From Eremomyces bilateralis CBS 781.70 (lineage: Eukaryota; Ascomycota; Dothideomycetes; Eremomycetales; Eremomycetaceae): a stretch of DNA of 64,000 bases. The notes under the pieces are model-generated. The model was not told where the DNA came from and made no database searches. It saw nothing but the letters and a program-made list of their open reading frames with translations. Both the position numbers and the translations under genes were made by a program. This document shows, one piece after another, positions 45,457 through 57,132 of this stretch (positions are counted from its first letter, which is position 1; each line of letters begins with the position of its first letter). The DNA is taken from the NCBI RefSeq assembly GCF_010015585.1, contig NW_022985077.1, forward strand, positions 196,510 through 260,509. The letters run 5' to 3'.

Positions 45457-46434
45457 ATGAAGACCGCAGTCCTTGCTGCGTGTGGTGCAGCCCTCATCGG
45501 CATTGTCTCAAGGTGCGTTCTAACATGATGCTTCGTTGACCAGTCCAGTTAGCAAATGGCTGACGCAATCTTTAGCAACCCACTCCCCGGCGGAAACAAC
45601 GGCGGATACAACGGGCAACACCATGGCCAGGATCTCCCCCATGACCATTGGAGGACCAACTACGGGGTCCGCCTCGGTAATGATAAGGTGAAGGCTAGCC
45701 TTCAGCCTTCGTCGAGATACGTCTACGATCCCGATTATTCTGGGAATCGCCGATCGAGCTCTTCCCACAATGGGGGAACCAAGATCGCCGTCTCTCCTGT
45801 TCCTATCAAGAAGTACCACCCGCATCCGCACTATAGTATTGTCCCCTATATCAGCTCGGATAGCAGCTCTAGCAGCAGCTCGAGCAGTAGCTCCAGCAGC
45901 AGCTCCGATAGCAGCTCCGATAGCAGCTCCAGCAGCAGCTCCAGCAGCAGCTCCGATAGCAGCTCCGATAGCAGCTCCGATAGTGATACCGATGATGAGT
46001 GGTATTACCCTCAGAAGCACCACAAGAATCACCACAAGGATCACCACAAGAATCACCACAAGGATCACCACAAGAATCACTACAAGAATCACCACCGCAA
46101 GGATGTCGATGATTCCAACGTCCATTCTCGCCGATCCGTCCAGGAACCCGCCGAGGAAGCCGATCCAGTGAAGCGAGACTCTGTTGACTGGGGCAAAGAT
46201 CGACTCGACGAAAAGTATGCTTGCTACAATGGCCGTGGCTGCGCGATCACGGGCCTCATTCTCGATGACCCGGATAATGGGCACCTCCGGGACTTTGCTG
46301 ACAACGGGCGTCTTTCCACGTCGAAGGTGAAGGGTCAGGCTAAGTGGAAGCCAGTCAAGGGCTCGTTTGGACACTGCCCAAGCCAGAAGTGCGAGGAAGG
46401 CCAGAACAGCCGCAAGTGTCACGGTTGTCATTGA
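45457..46434 (+). CDS. Secreted protein with Ser/Asp tract, His/Lys tract and Cys-rich tail
   Basis: Exons 45457-45512 and 45576-46434, intron 63 nt (GTGCGT...TAG); 304 residues. A signal peptide (MKTAVLAACGAALIGIVS) is encoded by exon 1. Then come a Gly/Asn/His-rich stretch, a nearly pure Ser/Asp tract at about residues 112-157, an acidic DTDDEWYYP, and a His/Lys/Asn/Asp tract at about 165-193 built from HHKN and HHKD units. After dibasic sites RR (205-206) and KR (218-219) comes an 85-residue tail with exactly six cysteines (235, 241, 286, 291, 300, 303) ending CHGCH. Kex2-type cleavage could release the tail. The Ser/Asp tract could be phosphorylated or bind calcium, and the His tract could bind zinc, copper or nickel. 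No family is recognised. The 12-base repeats in the DNA suggest expansion by slippage. Confidence 0.75.
45853..45990 (+). repeat. 12-bp tandem repeat coding Ser/Asp
   Basis: Many copies of AGCAGCTCC with GAT or AGC as the variable first codon (units AGCAGCAGCTCC and GATAGCAGCTCC) in an unbroken reading frame. Synonymous TCG/TCT/AGT changes show the tract is not freshly made. Confidence 0.85.
46018..46098 (+). repeat. 12-bp tandem repeat coding His-His-Lys-Asn/Asp
   Basis: About six copies of CACCACAAGAAT / CACCACAAGGAT, alternating Asn and Asp, one unit altered to CACTACAAGAAT. Confidence 0.85.
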
Positions 46435-47217
46435 TCGTGGTTGGAAGCAACCGCCACCCATGTATGCTCGTAAGCATGGGCTGGGCTCGAGAGCAGCAGA
46501 CGTTAGTCTCTACTCTTGGGGTCGTTCGCAGTAATTCGTAGTTTAGTTCTTTAGTCTAAGAGTCAAATCCACCCTCACTCCTTTACCTGCATGCCACTTC
46601 ATGTACAAGCTCCTCCAAAGGTAGTGTGGAGTAGTCAGTTGCATACTTGACTTAGGACATTCCAATATTAATGAAGTTGGTCCATCGAGGTCGTCGAGGG
46701 AGAAGACCCTGACTCCGCGTTGGCACTCTCGCAGCTCCTTTTCAGCTGTGTGACAGTGGCAGCAAATGACTAAATGAACCAACCACAGTCCACAGGCCAC
46801 AGCGCAGGACCCTTGCTGACTCATCATATCCTCTCTCCTGGCAGGCTGGCACAGTGGCACAGACGCACAGTGGCACTCCCGCTGTCCCACACTCAGCTCT
46901 GCAGTCTGCACTTGCCCCGCTTATGTCATAGTTGCCTTACAGCCTGAGGCGTCTTAAAATCGTGACGACGGGCGGCGGGAAATTTTCGAAGTCTCCACAC
47001 AACCACTTCCCACATCCCACTTCCCACCATCCACTCCATTGTTGAAGGACGGCGTCTCTCCATCACAGCCTCATTGTTCAATCCACCAACTTCTAACACG
47101 CCTCTGTCTGACATCCTCCGCGTCTTTGTCTTTGAGGCGCCCTATCTTTCTTGACCCCAGTCTTCATCAAGGCTGCTCGTTAGATTGACCGGATATCTAT
47201 CCATTTCCATCCTCATC
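46435..47217. other. Intergenic interval upstream of ARB1
   Basis: No gene seen. Short imperfect GGCACAGTGGCAC repeats occur at about 46848-46880. The right half is the promoter of the Arb1 gene. Confidence 0.5.
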
Positions 47218-49209
47218 ATGGTGTCCGCTTCAAAGGCTGCCCGTTTGGCAAAGCGGGTCGCGGATGGAAAAGAGCCAAAGAAAACCGCTGCTTCCAAAGT
47301 CTCCTCCAAAGCGGCCTCGAAGAATGCCTCCAAGGCTTCCTCAGCCAACGGCGATTCTCCCCTGGTAGATGCTGAGGATGCCGACGTCGACCAAGTCGAC
47401 GAGAAGGTCAAGAAGCTGGCTCTCCAAGAAGACGACGATGGAATTTCCGACCGCGTGACAACCGGTGTTCTTGCATCGTTGGAAGCCAGCAAAGACGTCA
47501 AGATTACTTCGGCGTCGCTCGTTTTCCACGGAAAAGTCCTCTTTAACGACGCAACTATCGAGGTCAATTACGGTCGACGATACGGACTGCTGGGCGAGAA
47601 CGGTTGTGGCAAATCTACGATTTTGAAAGCCATCTTCAAACGCGAATTTCCATTCCCAGAGCACGTCGATATCTACTTATTGAACGAGGGCGCTCCGAAG
47701 ACCGATTTGGGTGCGTTGGAGTGGGTTGTCCGAGAGGCGGAAAACGAGCTGGCTCGTTTGGAGAACCACGCGGAAGAGATATTGGAAAATGATGGACCCG
47801 ACAGCCCGATGCTTGCGGAGATCTACGAGGTAAGATCCTGTCTACTCTTTGCTGAGTTCATAGAGCTAATGCAATATTTGTCATGCAGCGTATGGAAGAT
47901 ATGGATCCATCGACCTTCCAAACTCGAGCCTCGCTCATTCTTACTGGTCTCGGATTCAACAAGAAGACGATCCATAAGAAGACCAAAGACATGTCTGGTG
48001 GATGGAGAATGCGTGTGGCGCTCGGAAAGGCACTTTTCGTCAAGCCCTCCCTTCTACTGCTCGATGACCCCACGGCACATTTGGATCTGGAAGCGTGTGT
48101 GTGGTTGGAAGAGTACATGAAGAAGTGGGATCGTACTTTGATCCTTGTCTCACATTCCATGGACTTCTTGAACGGCGTGTGTACCAACATGATCGACATG
48201 CGTCAACAGAAGCTCCTTTACTACGGTGGTAATTACGACTCCTACATGAAGACACGCACAGAACAAGAAATCAACCAGGGGAAAGCCTACGAGAAGCAGC
48301 AGGATGAAATCAAGCACATCAAGAAGTTCATCGCATCCGCGGGTACCTACGCCAACTTGGTGCGCCAGGCCAAATCCCGGCAGAAGATTCTGGACAAGAT
48401 GGAAGCGGATGGTTTCATCCAGCCGGTTCTTGGCGACCGAGTGTTCACTTTCCGCTTCGCCGATGTCGAGAAGCTCCCCCCGCCCGTCTTGTCGCTTGAC
48501 GACGTGACCTTCTCGTACAACGGTAAAAAGGAGGATAATCTCTATGAGAACCTGGACTTTGGCGTGGACATGGACAGTCGAACAGCCCTGGTCGGACCTA
48601 ACGGTGTTGGCAAATCAACGCTCCTTCGCATCTTCACCGGCCAGCTTTCCCCCACCGGCGGTAATGTTTCCCGGCATACGCATCTCAAGCTGGGCATGTA
48701 CAGCCAGCACAGCGCCGAGCAGCTCGACTTGACCAAGTCCGCTCTCGACTTCGTGCGAGACAAGTACAGCTCGAAGAGCCAAGACTACCAATACTGGCGA
48801 TCACAGCTGGGCAAGTACGGGTTGACGGGCGAATCGCAGACCGCCCTGATCGGGACGCTCAGTGAAGGCCAGAAGAGCAGAATCGTGTTCGCCCTGTTGG
48901 CCATCGAGCAACCAAACATGCTGCTGCTCGACGAACCTACCAACGGCCTGGACATCCCCACGATCGACAGTTTGGCGGATGCGATCAATGCTTTCAACGG
49001 CGGCGTTGTCGTCGTTTCCCACGACTTCAGGTGAGTTTTTGGCGCGCCATGGTTCTAATCTACTAGCTAACCATACTTCTAGACTGCTCGACAAAATTGC
49101 TAAAGACATCATGGTCTGCGAGAACAAGACTGTGAGGAGATGGGACGGCACCATCGGGCAATACAAGAATCATCTCCGCAAGAAGATGCTATCCGCCGGC
49201 GCTGTCTAA
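47218..49209 (+). CDS. arb1: Arb1-type ABCF ATPase, ribosome biogenesis factor
   Basis: Exons 47218-47829, 47889-49030 and 49083-49209; 626 residues. After a Lys/Ala/Ser-rich N terminus come two ABC ATPase domains with no membrane helices, the ABCF layout. Walker A motifs are GENGCGKS (126-133) and GPNGVGKS (440-447). The first domain has signature MSGGWRMR and the Arb1-typical Walker [19 protein letters not shown], with Asp in place of the usual catalytic Glu; the second has LSEGQKSR and [18 protein letters not shown]. Linker text such as [20 protein letters not shown] and [10 protein letters not shown] matches the yeast Arb1 I remember. Arb1 shuttles between cytoplasm and nucleus and helps assemble 40S and 60S subunits. 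The ATG at 47218 is chosen because the frame's earlier opening is a TTG. It should be essential. Confidence 0.95.
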
Positions 49210-50388
49210 GACGCTCATCCCGGATTTTCCTTTGTTCAATAAAAAACTTTTTTTTCCAGAGGGCTTACAGGGCTCCCTTTGCATGGTGGGAGGCTGCGCA
49301 TCATGAACCAGGATATGTGCGGCTGGCGGGCTAAAGTGCTGATGACTTGGGTCTTCCACGAGGGAAGATTACGGTAGATAGACCATTCCAAATAGAGGGA
49401 ATTTCGATTAGCACGTTGATGTCCTCGATCGCTGACTTTTGATGTCCAACATGGCGGTCGGTGAAGAGCGAGGAACCCATGATGCGGCATCCCTGGTATC
49501 CCTTACCATTTCATCTGTATCCGTCAGTTTTCCTGTTTGTTCGCTAGAATTTTGTCTTTTCGATCCTCGAAGTGTGGGATCCTATTTTGTGATTCTATGT
49601 ACCAAACCATGAGTCGAAGTTATCCAGATCCTTTGCACTGTCAAGTGCCAACTTCGGTATTCGGTACCGCTCGCCCCACCGAACCCCGTTCCTAGGCCTG
49701 AGGCCTGAGGGTCATTCCCAGGGAAGCCAAGGGCCCCTATCCCCACAGTTGCGCAACGATGTTCGTTTCGTCTGTAATGCAATGTACTACGGTGCCAACA
49801 GTGTCTTGTTGCCTACTTCATTTGTTTCTGTTACTTACGTCGGAGAACAAGTGAACCATTCAGAAATCCAAGAACAAACATATATTCGACTCCATGGCAC
49901 TGATCAAGCGATGACCCAGGACTCGTTAAGATGAGCTGACTGCCTTGCATTGCTCCATTCATAGTGCCCACTGCTCAGCATCATCGTCATCACAGACAGT
50001 AACCCTAGATGGTCTGTTTAAAACTTTGGTCGAGCGTCTCCAACGAACCGCAACCACTGGCCGGCAAGAACAAGGTCGCCTTGAACACTGCCTACTTATC
50101 CCATGGTTAGCTGAGATGATAGTTCCACTGCTGAAATTGGGCCATGGTATTTCTTGATAGATTCCTTTTACTCTACCTAAGCCTTGGTCCATCATCACTT
50201 CAGTCCTCTATATCTTCCCCTACTAGAAGGAACTTTCCTAAATACATCCCGGGAACAGCCCCTGGTTGCGCGCCTGTCCTCCAGGTCGACCCTCAAGCAA
50301 CACGATATAGCATACAGCTGGAAATCCTAGGGATCTACTAACTCCCACCTTCAGAGATTACGATCCTGCCTTCTAGAATACAGAATTA
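49210..50388. other. Intergenic interval
   Basis: About 1.2 kb with no recognisable gene. Short frames overlap on both strands. A GGCCTGAGGCCTGAGGG duplication lies at about 49692-49710. Confidence 0.45.
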
Positions 50389-50670
50389 ATGGTTCCCGAA
50401 GGCATCACCATGGTGGCGGATACCGAGAGAGGTCTCCCTCCGGCGTACCACGAGATCGAGCCCCGGTTCAGCTGGAACAAGACGAAGGGTGCGATTACTA
50501 AAGGCTATAACGAATACGGCCCCAAGGTGGCAGAATTTATTGGCACATTGATTGCCGGAGCAATAGCTCTTGCTGTCCTTATTGCTTGCCTCCTCGCAGG
50601 GATACTTTTGATCGCATGGCTCGGCCAACAGCTGGCAAAGTTGTTAAACGACATGGGCAGTAAGGACTAA
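50389..50670 (+). CDS. Small single-pass membrane protein, function unknown
   Basis: One 93-codon frame. A polar N terminus (GLPPAYHEIEPRFSWNKTKGAITKGYNEYGPKVAEFIG) is followed by one strong hydrophobic segment (TLIAGAIALAVLIACLLAGILLIAWLG) and a short polar tail. The PPAYHEIEP motif resembles PPxY-type linear motifs that WW-domain proteins such as Rsp5 bind (PPAY fits). The second ATG, seven codons in, has a good context too. No family recognised. It could be a real small membrane adaptor or a chance frame; the clean topology favours a gene. Confidence 0.55.
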   Translation: MVPEGITMVADTERGLPPAYHEIEPRFSWNKTKGAITKGYNEYGPKVAEFIGTLIAGAIALAVLIACLLAGILLIAWLGQQLAKLLNDMGSKD

Positions 50671-51208
50671 TCTCTTCCCGCGACCGGATGCCATGGTATT
50701 AACGTTTACATTATAGTATATTAGGAGCATTGAATTTTGATTGTTTTGGGATGGTGCACTGCGGATGGCCTATAGTCTACCGACTGTATTGAGCCTGTTG
50801 AAGCTGGCCGTGGCGCTTGGCAGGCATGCGTTGAGCTCCCATTGACTTTACATTTAGTTGAATGAACATGAAGAGACTCTTGTCTTTCAAGCTCGGCGGA
50901 TGGAATTTGATGCTCGACATACGGACAGCGTTGCGTGGGGTTGGAATTGCATGATCCTTTGACTGGAGAGAGTGGCGTTCGGGGTACGGATTTAGTACAT
51001 TAGCTAGTTTGAAGACTACAGTAGGCTGAAGCATTGAAATAAACTTGTCAGCATATGATAGTCTATCTGCTGAGAAAAGACCTTACGTGTTCCATGCCTC
51101 CATTTGTCAAGTCGTGGCCACGAAACTCTGATCAGGGCTGGAACGATTCGAGAACTCCATGTCCCTGTGTATACCCGCCTGCCAAGCAACCCAAACCCAA
51201 CCAGCAAC
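50671..51208. other. Convergent 3' interval
   Basis: Between the small membrane protein and the 3' end of Ctr9. No gene visible. Confidence 0.5.
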
Positions 51209-54200
51209 TTATTCCTCGTCGTCTTCAATTCCCCCCGCCGGACTACCGTCGTCCATCGGAACATCCGAAGTAGCCCCAGTGACGCCGTTCCTAGCTGCAG
51301 GTTCTTCCTCCTCGCCTTCCTCGTCCTCATCGTCGATCACCCGGGTGGCTTTCTTCCGCGGGTTTCTCGAACTTTCACCAACTGCTTCATCCCCAGACTC
51401 CCCTCCCATCGCCACATCCTCCTCGTCGTCGATAGGCTGGCTTGCCTTCTCCGCTCCGTCCTGCTCGTCCTTCTCGTCCTCCAAGTCTTCATCATCGCTA
51501 TCAACGACCAGTTCAGCAGACTTGTACTGCTTCTGGTTCGCGCTTCTCCGCTCCAGTCGTCGCTTCTTCGCTCTCCGCGGCTGCTCGTCGTCTGATAGAC
51601 CGGGCGTCCCAGAGACGCTCTTCTTCGATCGTCGTCTCCGACCGCCGTCTGAATCCTCGCCATCAGTTTCGGAGTCTTCGCCCTTCTTCTTCCGCTTACC
51701 ACCAACGGCCTTCTTCTTGGTTCGTTTCTTCTTCCCCCCCGTGTCTTCATCAAAGGTCATCTCCTCCTCCTCACGTTTCCGATCCTCCTCGGCGCGCTTC
51801 AGCGCCAGCTCGCGATCTTGTTCGATCATCCGCTGCCGCTCCTCGGCAATCCGACGCCGTTGCTCCTCGGCCGCCTCGTCGATTTTGCGTTTCGCTTCCT
51901 CGCGTTTCTGGATTTCGGCCTCGCGGATTTCTCGGGCGGCTTGGAGCTTGGCTTTGTTCTTCTCCTCGTACTCCTCCTGGCTTTGAAGGGCGCGGTCCAT
52001 TTGCTTTCGCATCGTGCCACGACCCATGGTAATACGTTGCTCAATTTCTTCGCGCGGGTAAGGGGGGTTGGGAGCCTTTGCGATGCTTGCGAACGCTTCA
52101 ATCGCTTCTTCTAGGCCGGCAGACGCCATTTGGACGTCTTCTAACGATCGCTCATGCTCCTTCAGGCTATGGATGAGATAGGCAATTTGAATCTGCACGA
52201 ATGCGACGTTGAAGCGGAAGTGGAGTTGTTCGGGTTGGATTTCCAAGACCTATGCCATCATTAGCGACATGAACGGGAGACTCGGTTTAGAGGACTAACC
52301 CGCTTCGAATAGTCCAATGCAGTAGTCATAGCTTGGATACTCTTGTCATGCTTGCCTTTCATGAGCCAAACCCGGCCCAGGCAGGATAGAATTGTCGGAT
52401 CTTTTGCACGATCTTTAGAAAGAGCGGCATCATACTACACATCACTTGGGTCAGCAGCAATCCCAAACCCCCTTCACAATCAACTTACATTTTCAATCGC
52501 GCGGGAATACTGCTTCAGCTCACAAAATGCGTGGCCCAGATTGATGAAGACGCTGGCATCCTTCATCGTCTCTCGCACTTTCGTGAAGATCTGCACTGCC
52601 GTGGCAAAGTCCTTCTTGTCTTCCACCATGGCGATCGCGATGCCTTGTGCGGCGTATGAATTGCGTGGATCCAACTGGAGTGCCTTGTCGAAGAACTCGA
52701 TGGCCCGCTCGTACATCTTGTGTCGCTTCTCCTTCTCAACATCCGTCTCCCGGCGCATTTCTCGCGCAATGGTGAGGTAAATGTTGCCCATTCCGGTTAA
52801 CGCATATCGGTCATGTTTGTCGAATTGCTGCAAGGTGTGTTTGTAGTGCCGTTGTTCCTGGTCCTCAGCAACATTCATGGTTCGTTTCTTAGACCGACTG
52901 AGGTACCATCCATAGAGAGATCGGACTTCGAGATTGTTTGGAGCTGAATGATAGAGTTCCGAGATCTTGGAAGGGCCTTCGTCTGCGGGGCTTTGCAGCA
53001 GAGAGAGGTATGTAAGGCGGACTTTGGCATCGATGTAGTCCTCATGCCGTTCTAATAACCCCTCATAAACCTTCTTCGCTTCATCAGGCATTCCTTCTGC
53101 CTCGTATGTGCGGGCAAGGTTGAAGCTAATTGTCGTGACGAGTGCATCCGTATCGACAGCAGCATCCTTGTCGCTCGTCTTCACGCAAGCGTTGAGTGCC
53201 GCCTGAAAGAAGTCTCGAGCCAGAGAATTCTTATCTGATTGATAATGGAAGCAGCCAATGTTGTTCAGAAGCTGAGGTGGAAGAAGCTCCCGCAATACGG
53301 ACTTGCGTTCAGTTTCGTCCTCGATATCTTGCGGTCGCTCCTCTTCTGGGATCGCATCCAGTTGCATCTGCTCGACCTGCTGGAGACATTGCAAGCTCTT
53401 CTCGGGATGGTCTGTCTCATAGAGCCTTGAAAGGTTCAGAAGCACCGAAATATCTGGTGACATCTTTCGTTTCGGATCCTTCCATGCGATTCTAACTTTC
53501 TCAAGAAGATGGATGGCCTTCTTGCGGGTGCTGGAAATTTCATCTTCCGACAACGACGACCGAGTCGAGAAGACGTCTTCTGCCAATAAGGCTCCATACA
53601 AAGTCAGAGCTTCCAGGGAGTTTGTGCTTGCAATGAGTTTCTCCAGGCGGAATTTTGCATCGTCGAAATCATTGAGCATGACTTTCATCTGCGCGATTCC
53701 GAACTTCGCAGCCAGAAGGCCCCTATCTTCCCCGCCTCTTGCGGAATCGGCCTTTGCATAGTACTCACTGGCCTTCTCGACATTGTCGGAGTAATGCTCT
53801 TTCCTTGCAAGCAGATACCACCCATCGCTCGCGATCGCATTGACATCCGTCAGCTCGATTGCGCGCCTTGCCAATCGCTCGACTTGTGTCATGGCTTTTC
53901 GCATCAAGAAATAGCCTCCGAACGTGGAACACATCAACGGGAGCTTTTCGTCTAGCTTGAACGCCTTCTGCGTATACTGCGTCATTGCCTTCTTGTAGAT
54001 CGTCACGAATTGCGGGTCATTCGTCGGAAACTGCGTGCTCGAGTGGAGGTGGTAGATGCCAAGGAGGATGTTCGCGTACTTCGAATTCGGATTCAGTTCC
54101 AGTGCTCGATCCCAAGCATCTTTCGCTTCGTCCTTATGGCCAAGCTGCCAGAGACAGCAACCGATGCCAATTCGAGGGTCAGGGTCAAGCAAGTCCGGTT

Positions 54201-54984
54201 TCAGCTCCAGGACTCGTTGATATCCTTGAAAGGCTTCTGCGAATTTTCCTAGAGAATACGACACTCTTGCCCTGCCTACGATTGCCATGGAATTCCTCCC
54301 GCCGGACGCTCTGACCGCGTCGTCGAAGCATTTCAAGGCTTGCCGGAGGGTCTCACCGCGCTCGGTATTGTCTATTGTGGCGTTCCCTCGTGCCGGAGGA
54401 TATAGAGATGCGCGCAAAAGTGAAAGCACTCCACGCGCAAGGAATAGTGGAGTGTAGGAAGGGCTGATCCTTGAGGCATCGTTGAGAACAGAGGTCGCTG
54501 CTTGGATGTAGAAGTCTTTCGTCTTGACGTCTGGGCTCTCTAAGCTGCTGTTAGCTACAATCAGATCTTATAGCTGCGGATACCAACCTGGTTGAACACG
54601 AGGAGCCTCTCTGCACTTGAATAGATACATCCAACACAGGCAGTTCAACAGGCTCAGCTTCTCCTCCTGTGGGATATGCGCCAGCACGCTCAAACCTTGC
54701 GTAAGGATCGAAATCGCATGGTCCACCTTGCCTTGTTTCGCGTAGGCCAGCGAAGTCGTCATCCAATATCCTTTCGCGACCTTTTCGATTTCGAGCAAGT
54801 TGCATAGCTCCGTTGGGTCGTCGAACAACTCAACGAGATCGACTTCGACAGCTTCATCCGCATCGCCTTCTAGGACGGGAACGTCGATCTGGGGTGGAAT
54901 GTCTGAGAATCGAGAGAAAGCACCCGCGGCATGGTGATCTCCATTGACGCCATTTGCGGTTCCGTTCTGGGAGAAGGCCGACAT
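51209..54984 (-). CDS. ctr9: Ctr9, TPR scaffold of the Paf1 transcription-elongation complex
   Basis: Four exons on the minus strand: 54984 to about 54584, about 54547 to 52489, 52434-52300 and 52249-51209; about 1,210 residues. Tetratricopeptide-like helix pairs run through most of the protein (for example FLARGVLSLLRASLYPP, LARDFFQAALNACVKTSD, DAKVRLTYLSLLQSP, FFDKALQLDPRNSYAAQGIA, VFINLGHAFCELKQYSRAIENY). The last ~170 residues are highly charged (KKRTKKKAVGGKRKKKGED and acidic runs ending GGIEDDEE), as in Ctr9. Ctr9 assembles Paf1C on RNA polymerase II and supports H2B ubiquitination and H3K4/K36 methylation. Intron 1 is very short: three alternative joins (33, 36 or 45 nt) keep the frame and I could not choose among them. 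The gene is head-to-head with Rrp8, sharing a 428-bp promoter region. Confidence 0.93.
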
Positions 54985-55412
54985 GGTTCAAAAGTTCGCA
55001 AGGGAGGTGTATATGTGCGCGTGTACCAGTCAAGACGGATGAGGGAGGTTAGGAGTGACAGTTCATGGTCCTGCAATGGAAATGTAACAACTTTCCCCGA
55101 TTCTCTCTAGCGACGAGAAACCAACATTAATGAAAGAAAAGAAGAGAAGTTGTTGCATGGAGTGAAGGGACCTTCTTCACAACGGAGCGTCTCGTGAATC
55201 GGTGAATGTGAATCTCAGATGGCGTTGCGCGTTTGGTCGCTACAGGCCGCTGGGAAGATAAACTTCATCAAATCCCTCCAACGAATATTCTGATATCTGA
55301 TATTCTTTTTCGTTTTGCTCCACCTGAGAAGGACAGCTCATTCGAATATTCAAGGATCTGTTTCTAGTTAGGCGATCACACTTCTAGAGACAGCTGTCCT
55401 TATTTGACCAAG
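54985..55412. promoter_or_regulatory. Shared divergent promoter of ctr9 and rrp8
   Basis: The 428 bases separate the two ATGs. Such an arrangement of a transcription factor and a ribosome-biogenesis gene suggests co-regulation, though no specific site is identified. Confidence 0.5.
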
Positions 55413-56876
55413 ATGTCGAATGCACTATTCTCCGTTCCTGGCTGGAATCTTTCCACGTCATTGAAGACGGAGATTCCGGACCCTCGCACTGCCAAGGGGA
55501 AGAAATCCAAGAAAGGATCGAAGGGAGGTGCTGCTGAAGGTCCTCCTCAGCCGGCCAAACCTCCGAAGTTGACTAGCAGTAATAATGTACCTGTTGGACA
55601 ATCGAAAAAACGAAAGCAGGATGGGGAGGCTGCAGATGTTGAGGAACCGCAGAAAAGAGCAAGGACCGATCCTTCCGAAGGCGATGTGATTGATGAGACT
55701 GGGACCACTCCTAAAGGGCAGAAAACCTCGTCCAAGGCGAAGAAGAACCTTCAAAATAAACCTCAGCATGACCAATCCAACCAAGCCGCCGCCAAACCCA
55801 AGGCTCCAACAACGAAACCAGCCAACACAAAGGCGAAGGAGCCCGCTTCCAAGCTCACCCCTCTCCAATCCAAGATGCGCGCCAAACTCACCTCCGCGCG
55901 CTTCCGCCACCTCAACGAAGCGCTCTACACCACCCCCTCCTCGGACTCCTTCTCCCTCTTCGGCAAGAGCCCTGAAATGTTCGCTGACTACCACGCCGGC
56001 TTTGCCCAGCAGGTCGGCAGCTGGCCGGAGAACCCCGTCGACGGATACGTCCGCGACATCACCGCTCGCGGGAGCGTCACCGAGGTCAAGAAGGGCGACC
56101 ACGGCGACGAGTCCGCTCCGTCTGTCCTCCCGCTCCCACGCGATCGGCGCACTGGACGATGCCGGATCGTCGATCTGGGGGCGGGAACGGCGCCGTTGGC
56201 GCGGGCGCTGCGGCCGAAGATGAAGAAGCTGGGGCTGAAGGTTAGTAGCTACGATCTGGGGTCAGACTCGGACATGGTGACGAAGGCGGACATTTCGAAC
56301 CTGCCGCTGCGCGAGGGGGAGGTGGATGTGGCGATCTTCTGTCTTGCGCTGATGGGGACGAACTGGCTGGACTTCATCGAGGAGGCGTATCGCGTCCTGC
56401 GGTGGAAGGGGGAGTTGTGGGTGGCGGAGGTGAAGAGTCGGTTTTCGCGGCCGGGGAAAGGTGGTGCGGGCCATACGAAAACGACGAAGATTGGGACGCG
56501 CAAGAAGGGGGTGAAGGAGGAGGAGGACGAGCTGCCGCAGGGATCTTTTATTGTCGATGAGGTGGATGGCGATGGAGATCCCATTGAAAAGACGGACGTC
56601 CAGGCTTTCATCGATGCCTTGGGCAGACGGGGCTTCGTGCTGAAGCAAGACAAGGGGGCGGATCTGAGCAACAGGATGTTCGTCAAAATGTGGTTCGTCA
56701 AAGCGGCTCCAGCGCAGGTGGGAAAGAACGTGAGGGAGGTTGAAAAGACGCAGATGGAGCAGCCGGAGAGATTTGCGAGAGGGCAGAAGAGACCTCAAGG
56801 CAAATTCATCGATAAGCCGATCGCGGCTGAGGATGAGGCGAAGATTCTAAAGCCGTGTGTATACAAGCTGAGATAA
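55413..56876 (+). CDS. rrp8: Rrp8, nucleolar rRNA (adenine-N1) methyltransferase
   Basis: Intronless, 487 residues, ATG at 55413 (an in-frame TTG at 55404 is not used). The N-terminal ~150 residues are Lys/Pro/Gln-rich, as in nucleolar proteins. SKLTPLQSKMRAKLTSARFRHLNEALYTTPS leads into the Rrp8 methyltransferase fold: YHAGFAQQVGSWPENPVDGYV, motif I IVDLGAGTAPLA (from residue 252), DISNLPLREGEVDVAIFCLALMGTNW and EAYRVLRWKGELWVAEVKSRF. A Lys/Glu-rich insertion follows, then GFVLKQDKGADLSNRMFVKMWF. The family methylates A645 of 25S rRNA in yeast. The usual second Gly-Cys of motif I reads Gly-Ala-Gly here, a minor change. Head-to-head with ctr9. Confidence 0.93.
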   Translation: MSNALFSVPGWNLSTSLKTEIPDPRTAKGKKSKKGSKGGAAEGPPQPAKPPKLTSSNNVPVGQSKKRKQDGEAADVEEPQKRARTDPSEGDVIDETGTTPKGQKTSSKAKKNLQNKPQHDQSNQAAAKPKAPTTKPANTKAKEPASKLTPLQSKMRAKLTSARFRHLNEALYTTPSSDSFSLFGKSPEMFADYHAGFAQQVGSWPENPVDGYVRDITARGSVTEVKKGDHGDESAPSVLPLPRDRRTGRCRIVDLGAGTAPLARALRPKMKKLGLKVSSYDLGSDSDMVTKADISNLPLREGEVDVAIFCLALMGTNWLDFIEEAYRVLRWKGELWVAEVKSRFSRPGKGGAGHTKTTKIGTRKKGVKEEEDELPQGSFIVDEVDGDGDPIEKTDVQAFIDALGRRGFVLKQDKGADLSNRMFVKMWFVKAAPAQVGKNVREVEKTQMEQPERFARGQKRPQGKFIDKPIAAEDEAKILKPCVYKLR

Positions 56877-57132
56877 AGTATCATCCAAATCCAGTTCAAT
56901 TTAACGCATATCAACTTCCATAAGCCTCACGGCTTCATCCTGTAAATTGAACAGCTAATCTCGAATGACCGACCCGGATATTCTACCAACCCCTTTTGTG
57001 ATTATGGTACAGATACCCAAGACCCCGATCGGATCCCTAATAGAACCTCGAAGGCGTGAAATCCATTCCCCGGATTTAAATCCCAACTCCCTCATCCCGA
57101 AATTGCACCCCTCCCAACTCCCATCATCCCCC

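Noticed and set aside
45520-46461. 313-codon minus frame opposite the Ser/His-rich gene, repeating VILVVILVV
   Set aside because: It is the complement of the repeats. The plus strand has the signal peptide, intron and Cys tail, so the hydrophobic repeats are a shadow.
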